NCBI GenBank assembly: GCA_963555705.1
Contig: OY743189.1
Coordinates: 2,125,501-2,189,500, forward strand
DNA: 64,000 bases
Source: Ligustrum vulgare
Taxonomy: Eukaryota; Streptophyta; Magnoliopsida; Lamiales; Oleaceae
Direction: 5' to 3'
Every line of letters starts with the position of its first letter. Within the stretch, counting starts at the first letter, position 1. A program made the translations under genes and the position numbers. The notes under the pieces are model-generated. The model made no database searches and was not told the DNA's origin. It was given only the letters and a program-made list of their open reading frames with translations. Shown piece by piece: positions 21,284 through 32,715 of the stretch.

Positions 21284-21401
21284 TGAGAATCGCGAAGGTC
21301 CAACTTCATTGCATGAACTGTGGTACACAATGTTGCAAAATCAAAGTTCGAGGAGTCTCACGACAGTGCACTCAAGCAAGATTCGAGGTCGAATCCTTTT
21401 C

Positions 21402-21414
21402 AAGAGGGAGGGAA
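21402..21414 (+). other. Polypurine tract of the outer Gypsy element
   Basis: AAGAGGGAGGGAA directly precedes the 3' LTR start TGATGAG. Confidence 0.75.
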
Positions 21415-22151
21415 TGATGAGAATCGAGAAAGTCAAACCTCGATGCACGTGCCAGTGGGACCCACGACGATATCCGACGTCGAAGAGGTTCAAGATTCGA
21501 AGCTAAACAATGTGAATAAATCAAGAAAAGAAGCTAAGAATCAAGTTGGAACCAAAAATGAGAAGTTTGGAGTTCAGCCAAGTTTCGATCGACCGAACAT
21601 TCTTCCGGTCGACCGATCTTCTGCAGAGGAATTAGTGGCGGTCGACTGAAAGTCCCATTTCGGTCGACCCGGTGATCGACCGAAACACCTCATTTTTAAA
21701 AACAAAAACGGGGTTTTCTTGCAATTTCCACAAAAATGGGATTTTTCTTGTAAATACCGAAATTGCACATTTTTCCCATTTTGTACATTATATTCACATT
21801 TCTCTTCATTTGTAAGGATAACTTTGGATGTTAAGAAAATTGATCTTGAGAGCTAGGTCTTGAAAACCCCCTTCTTGAGGTAAGGTTAAACCTCTTTGAT
21901 CTTGTTATCTTCTTGGAATTTAATCAACTTTGCTTGAGTATTGTTATTCTTGTGTTGTTGTTTATTTCCCCCACCTTGGAATTTGTTTAAGTGACCCCCA
22001 TTGGACTAGGATTTGTTAATCCTTGAATTTTGGGTTAGAATTAAACTTGGGTTAAGGTGTTTATTCATTTATTTACCACTTTAGCTTTCTTGGGTTGGTA
22101 TTAAAATTGTTGTGGGAATTTTCGGTCAACGCACCTAAGGGGTTCGCATCA
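21415..22151 (+). repeat. 3' LTR of the outer Gypsy element
   Basis: 737 bp, TGATGAG...CGCATCA, followed by target duplication AATGG. It carries the GGTCGACC palindrome cluster at about 21584-21686. Relative to the 5' LTR it lacks about 30 bases near 21630 and has an extra A/C-rich segment near 21710. Confidence 0.9.
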
Positions 22152-22156
22152 AATGG

Positions 22157-23405
22157 ACATAGATACATGATGAACATACTTGGGACATCGTACAGGGTTG
22201 ATTTTGCATTATTGAATATGGTTCATGTTGAAATTTATTGAGAACATGGATGACATAGGTTAGAATCTCACTATAGTTGCATGACTAGGTCAATACATGT
22301 CATGTCTAGGGGAGTACATTGCTCCTTCTTGTGTTTTTATTAGTTCATGTAAATTTTTGACATATTGAGAACAATGTGATGCTTAAGTTTGGGTGCTTAA
22401 GTTTGGGTGTGTATGCCAAAATTCAAGTTAAATCTTCGCTTTTATTATTATTAATAAAAAAATTGTGTCCTTCCATGCTTGTTTGTTTGGTTAAATAGCC
22501 TTGTTGGCACTTCATGTTTGAAACTATGTGATTAATGAATCGTGGACAAATGTGCTATATTTAGAATAATTTGATTCATTTGAGATTACTAATTGAGCAC
22601 GCAAAGTTGATTATTGTGCATATATGTGGCACTTGAATAGAAAGAATAAGTTGTTAGTATCGAACCTAGTATACATACTCATATAAAAAAATAAAAAAAT
22701 AAATACTACACAATCACTTGACCAATTGGTTAGATACTTTGGGGGATGTAGAAGTGATTACTTGGGGTTGTGCTGATTCCACTGTAGCTCTTTTGGAAGA
22801 CCAGAATACTAGAGATGGCAAAATACTAGGCCAACAACCATATTTGAAATTAGGACACTCTCAAAAGTCAAAACCATGCTTCTGCATTAGACAATTAATG
22901 TTTTATTATTGGTCATCAAGATAAGGTTAAGAGATCATTAGTCTATGAAGATATTTATTTACTGATTTTCCATTATACCACCACAATAATTAGTCTTCAT
23001 TATTTCACAAAGTTTAATTGAAAAATATCATAGTAAACAGATGTTTGGGTTTTATCCCAAACATGCTAGCAACAAAAAATTCATTTTAATCCTCAATAGC
23101 TCACCGAAGAATCCAATAAATTTGTGAATTAGTTGCTCAGACCATTCAACTATGAGATGCTGATAACAAGAAACAAAACAACCAGGATGAGATCAACAAG
23201 AGAGAGAATTAGGAGGAAGATAGCAATTTATTTAATAATAATATGTCTATATTACAATAAAAGAATCGCTTTACATGGATTCTAATCTGGATATCAAGGA
23301 TTCCATTGCAAGAAAAGAAAAACAATTGTCTTAACATCACAATAAACGGAATTAATAAGGAAAATACTATAAAATCCTAATTAACTAATTTCTTTTAATA
23401 CCTTC
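22157..23405. other. Flanking DNA, no convincing gene
   Basis: AT-rich with a short direct repeat (gcttaagtttgggt, twice near 22381-22408). A 68-codon frame at 22718-22924 (TNWLDTLGDVEVITWGC...) has a fairly balanced composition and could be a stray exon fragment. I cannot assign it to a family. Confidence 0.3.
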
Positions 23406-24259
23406 TGATACGATCCGGACCAGGCATCGAAGGGCAAAGTCGAGACATCGGCAATACGACAGTGATCTATGTGCAAAACGGAGTAAGTTTCATTTTGGAA
23501 TCGAGCCGAGAAGACGAAAGAATCAAGCCGAGCCGAGTACACGAAATTGTTTATGCAGAAAAGGCATTACGGCAGAAATAGAAATCCTTCACGGCCGTAA
23601 TCAACTATCAAGGAAAAATGCCAAATTTCAGCAGAACCAGGCTTACGGCCGTAAGTCTGAAAGTTACGGCCGTAACTAATAAAACAGATTTTGTCCAGAG
23701 AGGTCATTACGGCCGTAAGAGAGTTCCTCACGGCCGTAAAAGAGGAGCGGGCCAGATTTTCCGGATTTTCAATTATTTTATTTCCTTTTTTGGTTTTTAG
23801 GTTATTTTCCTAATTTAGTATTTTAGTCTAATTAGAATTCTATTTTGAGTACATCAGAGGCTAGGTTATTTTGTTTATTTATATTCTTTTTCATTCATTG
23901 TAAAAAGACAAGTTTGATTTTTTGAATTAAATTGAGATAGGATTCTCTTGTTAAAGGTTGAGTTTTCCCTTTAGTTTCGAACTTATCAAAGATCCGTTCT
24001 TTGTGGCGTTCACCCAACGAACTTACCAAGGAATTGACAACCCTTGTGGCGTTCACCAAACTTGGTTCTTCAATCCGCATCGTCATTAATTGCGTCGTGA
24101 TTGTCGGGTCAAGGCTTTACCGTCAATCTATCTTTTAATTTCCGTTTATTTATTCGTGTTCTTGTTATTTTCGTGTCAGATCTGATTTAGATCTTTCCTA
24201 GGGTTTAAATTTCGTTATTCCGCGTTGTTCGACGAGATTCCCCGACTGGGATCTCATCA
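23406..24259 (+). repeat. 5' LTR with ACGGCCGT palindrome cluster
   Basis: Five intact TTACGGCCGTAA-type sites lie between about 23590 and 23740. The LTR ends CTCATCA two bases before the primer site. Confidence 0.9.
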
Positions 24260-24261
24260 TC

Positions 24262-24273
24262 TGGTATCAGAGC
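24262..24273 (+). other. Primer-binding site, iMet-tRNA
   Basis: Exact TGGTATCAGAGC. Confidence 0.9.
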
Positions 24274-24476
24274 TTGAATCTATTTCAGATTTTTGCGTTT
24301 CTTGATTTTCTTGATTTTTTTCGTGTTCTTCGCGTAATTCGTGTTAGTCATAATTTTCTTCAGTTTGATCCATAAGAGTCAGTCCCAAAAATTCAAAAGT
24401 GTTTTTCTTCTTCGTTTTTCGTCCAAATCCAGTTCCTTTTTTTCTGTCATACTCGTAGTCAAATTCTCTGACAGAT

Positions 24477-24488
<12 letters not shown>

Positions 24489-24544
<56 letters not shown>
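24489..24544. repeat. (AT)n microsatellite
   Basis: About 27 AT units follow an A-run in the gag leader. The two overlapping Ile-Tyr-rich frames across it are artefacts of the repeat. Confidence 0.95.
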
Positions 24545-24546
<2 letters not shown>

Positions 24547-24602
24547 CAAAAATTCTCAAATATTCCCCAAATATTCCGAATTTCATTGTTCGTATCTTAA
24601 AA

Positions 24603-26749
24603 ATGTCTGATAGAGAGGTTTCTACATCTTCATCTTCTATTGGAGACAGAAAACAGCTCGAGGGTGTGAATAGAAGGAATGAACAGGGTAATAATGATAT
24701 TGCAGCGATGAGGGCGCAATTTGAGAGGTTTATGGCTCAGATGGAGAATCGAGGTGCAGAACGTGAACAAAGACCTCGTGATCAATCTCATAATGGTTCT
24801 CAAGTTAGGAGAGATAATAGGCGTGAGGTTGGTATGGGTGATGAGGACATGGGAAGTGAAAGTTGAAGTATATCTTTGGGAAGTATGCGAATGAGGGATA
24901 GAGGAGATAGGTATGAGAGAAGGCAGGATAGGGAGCGTCGTGATGCTAGGAGGCATCGTGGGGGTAGAGATGATGTTGATGACGACCTTGGGAAAATTAA
25001 AGTGAAAATACCATCGTTTCAGGGTAGGAGTGATCCGGAGGCGTACTTGGATTGGGAGACCAAGGTTGAACGGCTATTTGATTGTCACAATTATTCAAAA
25101 AAAAGAAGATGAAATTAGCCGTGATTGAGTTCACCGATTACGCAAATATTTGGTGGGATCAATTAGTGACGGGTAGGAGGAGGAACCTTGAGGAATCGGT
25201 GGAGACTTGGGGTGAATTAAAAACCATAATGAGGAAGCGGTTTGTGTCGACTCATTATTATAGGGATATTTATCAGAGACTGCAGGGTATGACTCAGGGG
25301 TCGAGGAGTGTAGAAGATTATCATAAGGATATGGAGGTGGCGATGATTCGAGCTAATGTGGTGGAGGATCGGGAAGCTACAATGGCTAGGTTTCTGAGTT
25401 GGCTGAATAGAGACATTGCCAATATTATTGAGCTGCAACATTATGTGGAGCTAGAGGATATGGTGCATATGGTCATGAAGGTGGATAGGCAGCTAAGGCG
25501 AAAGGGGACAGCAAGACACTCACCATCTTATCCTACATCACAATCAAAGCAGGAATCCAACGTTGAACATAACCCGAAAGGGAAGGAGGAGCTTACAACG
25601 AAAGGTAAAAATATTTCTGATTCTCAAACTACTCGGGATAGAAATATTAAGTGTTTTAAGTGCTTGGGTACGGGTCATATAGCATCCCAGTGTCCAAATA
25701 GGAAGCTAATGATCTTACGTGATAATGGTGAAATTAGTTCCGATGATGAATTTAAGGGAATACTTAAGTTAGTAGATGTTGGGGCTAGTAGTAGTGATGA
25801 GGAAGGGCTGACCTATCATGTTAAAGATTCACTTGTTAATCGGCGTGTCCTTAGTACTAGGGTCAGGGTGGATGAAATTGGTGAGCAAATGGATAATCTC
25901 TTCCATACTAGATGCTTAGTGAGTAAAAAGGTTTGTGGTATCGTGATTGACGGGGGAAGTTGTACTAATGTGGTTAGTACAATGTTGGTTGAAAAATTGG
26001 GCTTGAGCTTGATGAAACATCCAAACCCATATAAATCACAATGACTGACCGAGTCGGGAGAAATTAAGGTAAATAAGCAGGCTAGGGTCAATTTTGCCAT
26101 CGGGGGTTATAAGGATGAGGTGGTCTGTGACGTGGTACTCATGCATGTTGGTCATATTTTGTTGGGGAGACCCTGGCAACATGACAGGAGGGTAGTACAC
26201 GATGGGTTTAAAAATCGATATTCTTTCGTGAAAGGTGAAAAAATGATCACTCTTGCTCCGCTATCACCTAAAGAGGTCCAAGAGGACCAATTGAAAATAA
26301 AGAGCGAGTTTGAGGGGAAAAATAAGAGCGTTGAGACCACGACCTCAGAAAAAAGAGAGGGTGTGAAAATTAAAAACAAGAGAGTTGAGGCCACGACCTC
26401 AGAAAAAGGTGAGCTTAAGAGTGAAAAGAAAAAGAAAAGAGAGTCCACCACAAAAATGAGTTTATTTGCATTTGCTAACACCTCCCTCCCCAAATCTATT
26501 AAATATGTTTTGCAGGGACATAAATCAAGCAATGAACTTAAGGCGGGGAAGAAATTCATTGGCAAAAATGAGCAGCCTAAAAGTCAAAAGGATTGCACGA
26601 AGTTTAAACATGATCATCACGCTCAGAAAAGTAGGAGGAGTTTGAAAATTCGACCAAAAATGGATTCGAGGTCGAATCCTTTTCAAGAGAGGGAGTATGA
26701 TACGATCTGGACCAGGCATCGAAGGGCAAAGTCGAGACATCGGCAATAG
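24603..26749 (+). pseudogene. Gag-protease polyprotein, Ty3/Gypsy, with three lesions
   Basis: The chain starts at ATG 24603. Seen in order: a Ser/Arg-rich N-terminus; DLGKIKVKIPSFQGRSDPEAYLDWE (start of the capsid-like retrotransposon gag domain); WWDQL and the rest of that domain (about 25127-25500); a zinc knuckle CFKCLGTGHIASQC (CX2CX4HX4C, about 25652-25693); then the protease with IVIDGGSCTNVVS and ILLGRPWQHD; then a Lys/Glu-rich tail. Lesions: an in-frame TGA at 24864-24866, a frameshift in the A-run near 25096-25104, and an in-frame TGA at 26042-26044 inside the protease. The protein is not made whole. The missing pol looks like family design, not decay, because the purine tract and LTR follow directly. 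Confidence 0.8.
26685..26697 (+). other. Polypurine tract
   Basis: AAGAGAGGGAGTA abuts the 3' LTR. Confidence 0.7.
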
Positions 26750-27530
26750 ACAGTGATCTACGTGCAAAACGAAGTAAGTTTCATGTTGGAATCGAGCCGA
26801 GAAGACGAAAGAATCAAGCCGAGCCGAGTACACGAAATTGTTTATGCAGAAAAGGCATTACGGCAGTAATGGAAATCCTTCACGGCCGTAAAATCTATTG
26901 TCATGGCCGTAATCAACTATCAAGGGAAAATGCCAAATTTCAGCAGAACCAGGCTTACGGCCGTAAGTCTGAAAGTTACGGCTGTAACTAATAAAACAGA
27001 TTTTGTTCAAAGAGGCCATTACGACCGTAAGAGACTTCCTCACGACCGTAAAAGATGAGCGGGCCAGATTTTCCGGATTTTCAATTATTTTATTTCCTTT
27101 TTTTGTTTTTAAGTTATTTTCCTAATTTAGTATTTTAATCTAATTAGAATTCTATTTTGAGTACATTAGAGGCTAGGTTATTTTACTTATTTATATTCCT
27201 TTCCATTCATTGTAAAAAGACAAGTTTGAGTTTATGAATTAAATTGAGAGAGGATTTATCTTGTTAAAGGTTGAGTTTTCCCTTTAGTTTCGAACTTATC
27301 AAAGATCCGTTCTTTGTGGCGTTCACCCAAACTTGGTTCTTCAATCCGCATCGTCATTAATTGCGTCGTAATTGTCGGGTCAAGGTTTTACCGTCAATCT
27401 ATCTTTTAATTTCCGTTTATTTATTCGCGTTCTTGTTATTTTCGTGTCAGATCTGATTTAGATCTTTCCTAGGGTTTAAATTTCGTTATTTCGTGTTGTT
27501 CGACGAGATTTCCCGATTGGGATCTCATCA
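26698..27530 (+). repeat. 3' LTR with decayed palindromes
   Basis: Same family as 23406-24259, with one palindrome site more and one about 20-bp repeat fewer (near 27330). Four of six ACGGCCGT sites carry a single transition (ATGGCCGT, ACGGCTGT, ACGACCGT twice). Confidence 0.88.
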
Positions 27531-28970
27531 TCTTCCATGTTGCGTGACAATGTTTTGTTTCCTACAACGGACTAGTAACTTTTAGATCTTAGAACCACAA
27601 AAAAGGACACCATAATACTAGTTAAAGCTATTTAATTCACATTCTGCAGTGATCATCCTAGACCAGTTACTATTATAGCTTTTCCTTAATTCATCTGCGT
27701 GTTATAGAGTAACACATGCACATTCCAATACTTTAAATCGACACTAGTCAATGAATAATGCATTAAATTACTTCGGATCATAGAAGTCTAGCATCTTACA
27801 AAAACGAAACTAAAATGTACAAGAAAACCAAGTAAATACCTGAGAGCAGCTTGATGTGCATCCTCAGTCATCCCACGTATCAAACAGAAAGAATAAATTC
27901 CATTTGGACAACAAACCTATCCGGTGCGGCACTCGAAATTTCAGTACAGCATTAAACTAAATTTGCAAATTAGAATTCACATAAAAGAAATAAGAATCCT
28001 TTTGTCATTGGCTTGTTCTTGACAAACAGAAATAAAGGATTGAATCCCAAGGTAGAAAAATGTCTGTCTCCTTTTACATTTAAAAAAAAAACCCTTAAAT
28101 ATAAGAAAATATATAAAGAAGAGAGCAACATAAACACCACATTTATGAAATCTAAATCTAGTATTTCATAAGGAGAAGAGATATTTTATCAGTTATTTTC
28201 TGGAAAATAAACTTTTATTAATCTTTGTCGGCCAATTTTTAAGGCAGCCAAATCTTGTGCATCCACAGTTCATAGACACTTTGGATTTTTCTTGGCTTGA
28301 TGGTTTCACCTCTTATATAGTTTAGAATCTCAATAGCAGCCTACAAATATTACTATTGATATCCTAAAAGAGTTGAAAATCTATATTTATTTTGAAGGAG
28401 GAATACAACCAGAAGCCAAATGACATTGCATATAAAGGATGTGAATGAGCCAAAGGGTATTTACAAATAGATGAAAGATCATATTGTCTGTGGAGATGCT
28501 GTGTGCCATATTATCAATACTTAAACATATCCAAAGAAGCGAATGGAAATTTCAATTTTTCTCATAAAAACAGTTAAATGATCCGTTCTAGCCTCAAGAT
28601 GAATTGGAATTCTCAAGTCACAGTAAAAAAAAAAAAATTGGCCACCATGATCCATCCTTCCTATAGTACTTCTGCTTCACCTTTGACATATTTCTATTGT
28701 GACAAAAGATGTAAGCTAATTCACAAAGATCCAATGCTATGCAGGATTCACGTGAAATGGTCGGAATACAAAAATCCTTAAAAACTGTCTAATGTTAGCA
28801 TTGAAATAGCTTAAAATTAGGTTCTTCAATAGCACCCGTCAATACACAGGACCAAATTCGAGTTCAAGAGAATTAAAATCATAGGAAAATATAGAAGGAA
28901 AATTGATTTTGATGATATCCATTATACCCAATACACAAAAGTTAAATTCTTGCAAAAAGGAAAGGAAGAG
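27531..28970. other. Intergenic DNA, nothing recognised
   Basis: AT-rich and without repeats shared inside this window. One 67-codon frame (28578-28781) has no recognisable domain. It could be intron or flank of the broken gene at 28975-29390. Confidence 0.3.
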
Positions 28971-28974
28971 ATGC

Positions 28975-29390
28975 CCAATACCCAATACTAGGTGCGATTA
29001 CGAGTTAGGGACTCGCCATGCCCATGGGTGGTTCCTTTGAGCAGCACACTGAGCACGCTTCCATTCCCAATTGTTTGTGATAGTTGATGAGTTTCTTCAA
29101 AAGCCACCGCAGCCTTTTCATGTGGATGAACTGCAAACTTTCATCGAGGCCATACTGTAAGCTTTCAATGCCTCAGCTTATTGTTTGACAATATGATTTC
29201 GTTTGTTTTCCTCAACTTCTCCGTTTCCCCGTCGTTTTCGTGAGGATTTGTTGACCATCTTCTTCGGATCCAATGCTGTTTCTTCCACCATATTCAGGCA
29301 ACCAAAAAAATCCCTTAGAGGTTTGGAGACCAGAAAGAATAGAAGTCCATTGTCCCACATCGGTTGGTTAGGGAAAAGGTCAGCATACAT
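28975..29390 (-). pseudogene. Broken gene fragment, Lys/Arg-rich N-terminus
   Basis: Reading right to left, a frame containing MVEETALDPKKMVNKSSRKRR (start codons at 29295 and 29262) ends at a stop near 29178. Protein-like sequence continues past that stop as AEALKAYSMASMKVCSSS. After a frame change it goes on as EKAAVAFEETHQLSQTIGNG and VLLKGTTHGHGESLTRN (about 29110-29000). The balanced composition in an AT-rich region suggests real ancestral coding sequence, now with one stop and at least one frameshift. I do not recognise the family. The basic KKMVNKSSRKRR stretch could be a nuclear or nucleolar signal. It might also be an exon with a splice site that I cannot see. Confidence 0.35.
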
Positions 29391-29403
29391 AGGTCTATAA
29401 ATA
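29352..29403 (+). promoter_or_regulatory. snRNA-type promoter: USE plus TATA box
   Basis: GTCCCACATCG (29352-29362) matches the plant snRNA upstream sequence element RTCCCACATCG. CTATAAATA lies at 29395-29403, leaving about 32-33 bases between them. That is the spacing of Pol II-type snRNA genes (U1, U2, U4, U5), wider than in U6. A transcript starting near 29430 does not look like any snRNA I know. Confidence 0.5.
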
Positions 29404-29494
29404 TGAGGCTGTTTTCCCGACGACGTGGGGACGGAGGAAAGAGATAGTTGGGTCTCGCGGTAGGCAGGGTGCCCTTTTTTTGTCTTGAAAATAA

Positions 29495-30352
29495 GATGGC
29501 GTTTTGTTTGTATTTTATTTTATATTTTTATTTTCGAAAATGTTTGTGTTTCTAGTTTTCATTTTTATTTTCAAATTTGTTGAAAACGCGTTTGGTTTGT
29601 CATTTCTGAAAATTGTTTTTGAAAATGAAAAACTGTAAAACACGTTTGAAATTTTGCTGAATACTACTTAAACTATTTTTAATTAATTTGTTTGCAGAAT
29701 ACTACTAATTCAAACTCAATTTTCCTTTCACAATACATTGAAAACATAGTTACATGCAACACACTAATGTGAGCATTAAGAATCTATATTAAAACAGCTT
29801 GGTCAGGTTCGGCTTCGGGATTTGAAAAAGCTCTACTTCTATTAAAATTCAGAAAATGAAAGTTCTTTCAAAACCACCAGAGTCCATTTATCAGTGTATT
29901 TTTTGAAATATAATAACAAGAATTCTCACTTAATTTTTTTTTTTTTGTAATGTTGATATTGAATTCAATAAAACTTTATTTAAACTTAGTTCCAAGTTAG
30001 GATAATTCTCAAAAATAAATAAATAAATAAATTATTTGGACTTAGTTCCAAGTTAGGATAATTCTAAAAAAAATAATAAAAAAATAAAAACTTTATATTA
30101 AGCTTAGTTCTAAGTTAAGATATTTCTTTAAAAAAAAAAATCCCAAAACGCATTTTCCGCGTTTCGGACATTTTTTGTCGAAATACACATAAAACGATCA
30201 AAACGAGGTTTTGGGCGTTCTGCGTTTTGTGTACAAATTTTTTTTTTTTGTTTTCCAAAATACATTTTCGAAAATGGTAAAGAGAACGCGTTTTTAACAT
30301 TTTCGAAAATAAAAACAGAAAACAACCTCAAAACAGCAAAGAGAACGAGGGC
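29495..30352. mobile_element. MITE with long imperfect inverted repeats
   Basis: 858 bp flanked by TAA on both sides (29492-29494, 30353-30355). The two arms share, in inverted order, the phrases TTTTTATTTTCGAAAATG and AAAACGCGTT. The right end (minus strand GCCCTCGTTCTCTTTG) matches the ends of the element at 50474-51255. PIF/Harbinger-like by the three-base duplication. No coding capacity. Confidence 0.6.
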
Positions 30353-30355
30353 TAA

Positions 30356-32263
30356 GTTTCTTGTGCCCTTTTACTGCCTGATAAATTTTTTTACCCCAAC
30401 AACTTTGCTCTTGTTTGGTTCCAATCAAGTTTTGTTGTTTGGTTCCAATTTGGATTTGGATGATGTATAGGTGTAGATTGAGTTTTTGGACAAATAAATT
30501 TTTTTTTTAGCTATTTTATATATATATATATATATATATGTTGAATTGGGTTAATTTTATGTAAATTTTGAGTTGGACTAATTAGATTATGATGTGTAAT
30601 GATAATAGCTTAATTAAGCATAGCCTTGTATGAAGATAAGAATTGACAACTATTTTTAAGAAAAGAAATAGTATTTTAGTCATGAGATATTTTAAATCAT
30701 CGATCTGCTAGCGTCTTGACTTATCAAACCAAATATGTTATGCATTATTTATGATTTCATTAAAGTATGATAAGCATGGCAATTAATAATGTTATGTTAG
30801 GAAGATATGTTCCCCACGGGGTTGTGGGTTTGGAATGTGTTCCCCAACCTGGGGAACATATTTTTTCTGATAGTTATAAATTGTAGATCAAAAGTATAAA
30901 TTTTTTTCCCAACATCATAACTATTGTTTGATTTTCATCAATTTTTGAAAAAGTTGAGTTTTGGAGAATGTGTAAGTATAGATTGAGTTGAAATTTATAT
31001 TGTAGGCCAAAAATAATATATATAGTTTAAATTGAATATTATAGAAAAATAAAATAGAAAAAATAGGAACTAAGCAGGAAATAAAGGGAAGAGGTTGTTG
31101 GGTTTTCGTTAGGCATTAGTGCCCTTCTAACCTCACAGTCACAGGCTCTTGGGTTCCTTTTAGGGTTTGGATATGTTTTAGGTTCTTAAAGTAAAATATA
31201 GTTTTATTTTTTCAATTTTCAACCACTTTTTAAATTACACAATTCCTAGAAACCTATTTTTTACTTAAAAAGTTAAATATTGAAGTTGTTGATTTTATAT
31301 TTATATCCAGATTTAATTGTCTGTGTAAATTAATTAGTAAATTGATAAGGTATTCTATGTTTAAATTTCGTGCGATGAAGTCTAATCTTGAACTTTTCAG
31401 TGCTCATTTGGCACCATTTTAATAGTAACATAAAAAATTGGTTAGTGAATTTTTACATCAATTTCCAGTCCTACTTGATTTTTAATAACATTATTATTCT
31501 TTTCAAATAGCAAAGGATATATGTTCGTTGCTTGTAATTCTGTAATAATATTTTGAACTCTTTTTTATATACGTAATTTTTTTAAGTAGAAAGTTACAAG
31601 ATTTAATCACATCAAAAAATTATGTTAAAAAGAATACTCGAATGCCTATTATAAGAAAATTACATGTGCTACAATGTTTATACAACCCATCACCTTGCAC
31701 CCACAATTATACCCGATTTTCAATGATCATTTATGCACACTTTTTGTGTTAACATGCATATTTTGTGCTAAGTTAACCATATATAGAAAATCTGACATTT
31801 CCTAGATTTAATAATTGAAGTTTATAAGGAATTTATAAATAATTAAAAATATTCTCCATAGTCTCTTACTCTTTTGAATGAGCATATTAATATTAAGCCC
31901 TTATTTGATTCTCTTTAAAATTTTATCTTTTTTTTTACAGTATTCAATCTCAATCATCTATTAAAAATCAAGCTTACAATATTTGACTTTTCAATTAAAT
32001 CTCAATCATCCAATCTCCTAAAAATCAATATTCATTTAAAAAAAAAAAAAAAAAACTCTTTTTAAACATTATCAAACATACACTAAAAGATGAAATATAA
32101 TTACAAAATACTCATAATTTGATTTTGTTACTTTTCTTTTTCTTGCAGAATAAGAAATATTTATTCCATAAATTTTGGTGAAATCTAACATAAAGAACCA
32201 TTCATGTATTTTTTATTATTAGGAGTCTGTTTGTATCTAATTAAAATCTGATTTTATTATCAA
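30356..32263. other. AT-rich intergenic DNA
   Basis: No gene seen. It holds a (TA)n run at 30517-30539, an A-run at 32038-32055 and the word 'tccccaacctgggga' near 30841-30855 (a short palindrome). Confidence 0.4.
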
Positions 32264-32715
32264 GCCAAAGTCGACAATTAATTTTCACTATTCATTTTAT
32301 AGCACACACAACTTTTAAACCACATATTTCATTAATTAAATTCTATCAGAATCTAATAAAAATTTGAAATGAATAAAAAATATTGAATTGAAATGAATAA
32401 AAACCATTTGTTTCATATTAGTGTTGTGTAGTATAAGGAAGCTAGTGGAAGAATCCATAAAATAAAAATGCAGTTCAAGAAGAAAAATTAAGAAGGCGAG
32501 TCTTCAAACGACAACCTCCATTCTTATAACAATCTTTCTTAGAACCTAAAAGTCGATGAATGGCGGGGAAAAAGATCTTCAGTCCTAGGATAAGGAGTGC
32601 AGGGATTTCAAAAATAATTTGAGTCGAGGAAAATGACACAAATCTTTTCAGTTAACGTCTACCTTACGAAAGTCCATTAATCACCAAAAAAAATCCATTC
32701 CAAGAGGCCAAGCAC

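Larger units (their letters stand above)
6821..22151 (+). mobile_element. Ty3/Gypsy LTR retrotransposon, interrupted and decayed
   Basis: Target duplication AATGG flanks both ends (6816-6820 and 22152-22156). The 3' LTR is 21415-22151 (737 bp). The 5' LTR is 6821-7288 plus 17439-17698, split by a 10.1-kb younger element. Both LTRs start TGATGAGAATC and end GTTCGCATCA. A primer site resembling iMet-tRNA (TGATATCAGAGC, 17701-17712) and a polypurine tract (21402-21414) are in place. The 3.7-kb interior keeps protease, RNase H-end and integrase remnants but no clear reverse transcriptase core. The LTRs differ by substitutions and by two indels near 7030-7070 and 21710-21735, so this insertion is older than the nested one. 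Confidence 0.9.
23406..27530 (+). mobile_element. Non-autonomous Ty3/Gypsy element (gag-protease only)
   Basis: LTRs 23406-24259 (854 bp) and 26698-27530 (833 bp) both start TGATACGATC and end ATCTCATCA. Perfect primer site TGGTATCAGAGC at 24262-24273. Purine tract AAGAGAGGGAGTA just before 26698. Flanking bases CCTTC and TCTTC are a target duplication with one change. The interior is only 2.4 kb and holds gag and protease; reverse transcriptase, RNase H and integrase are absent. A solo LTR of the same family is at 54424-55298 (minus). Confidence 0.9.

Noticed and set aside
24341..24610. Frames with long Ile-Tyr runs on both strands
   Set aside because: They are translations of the (AT)n microsatellite.
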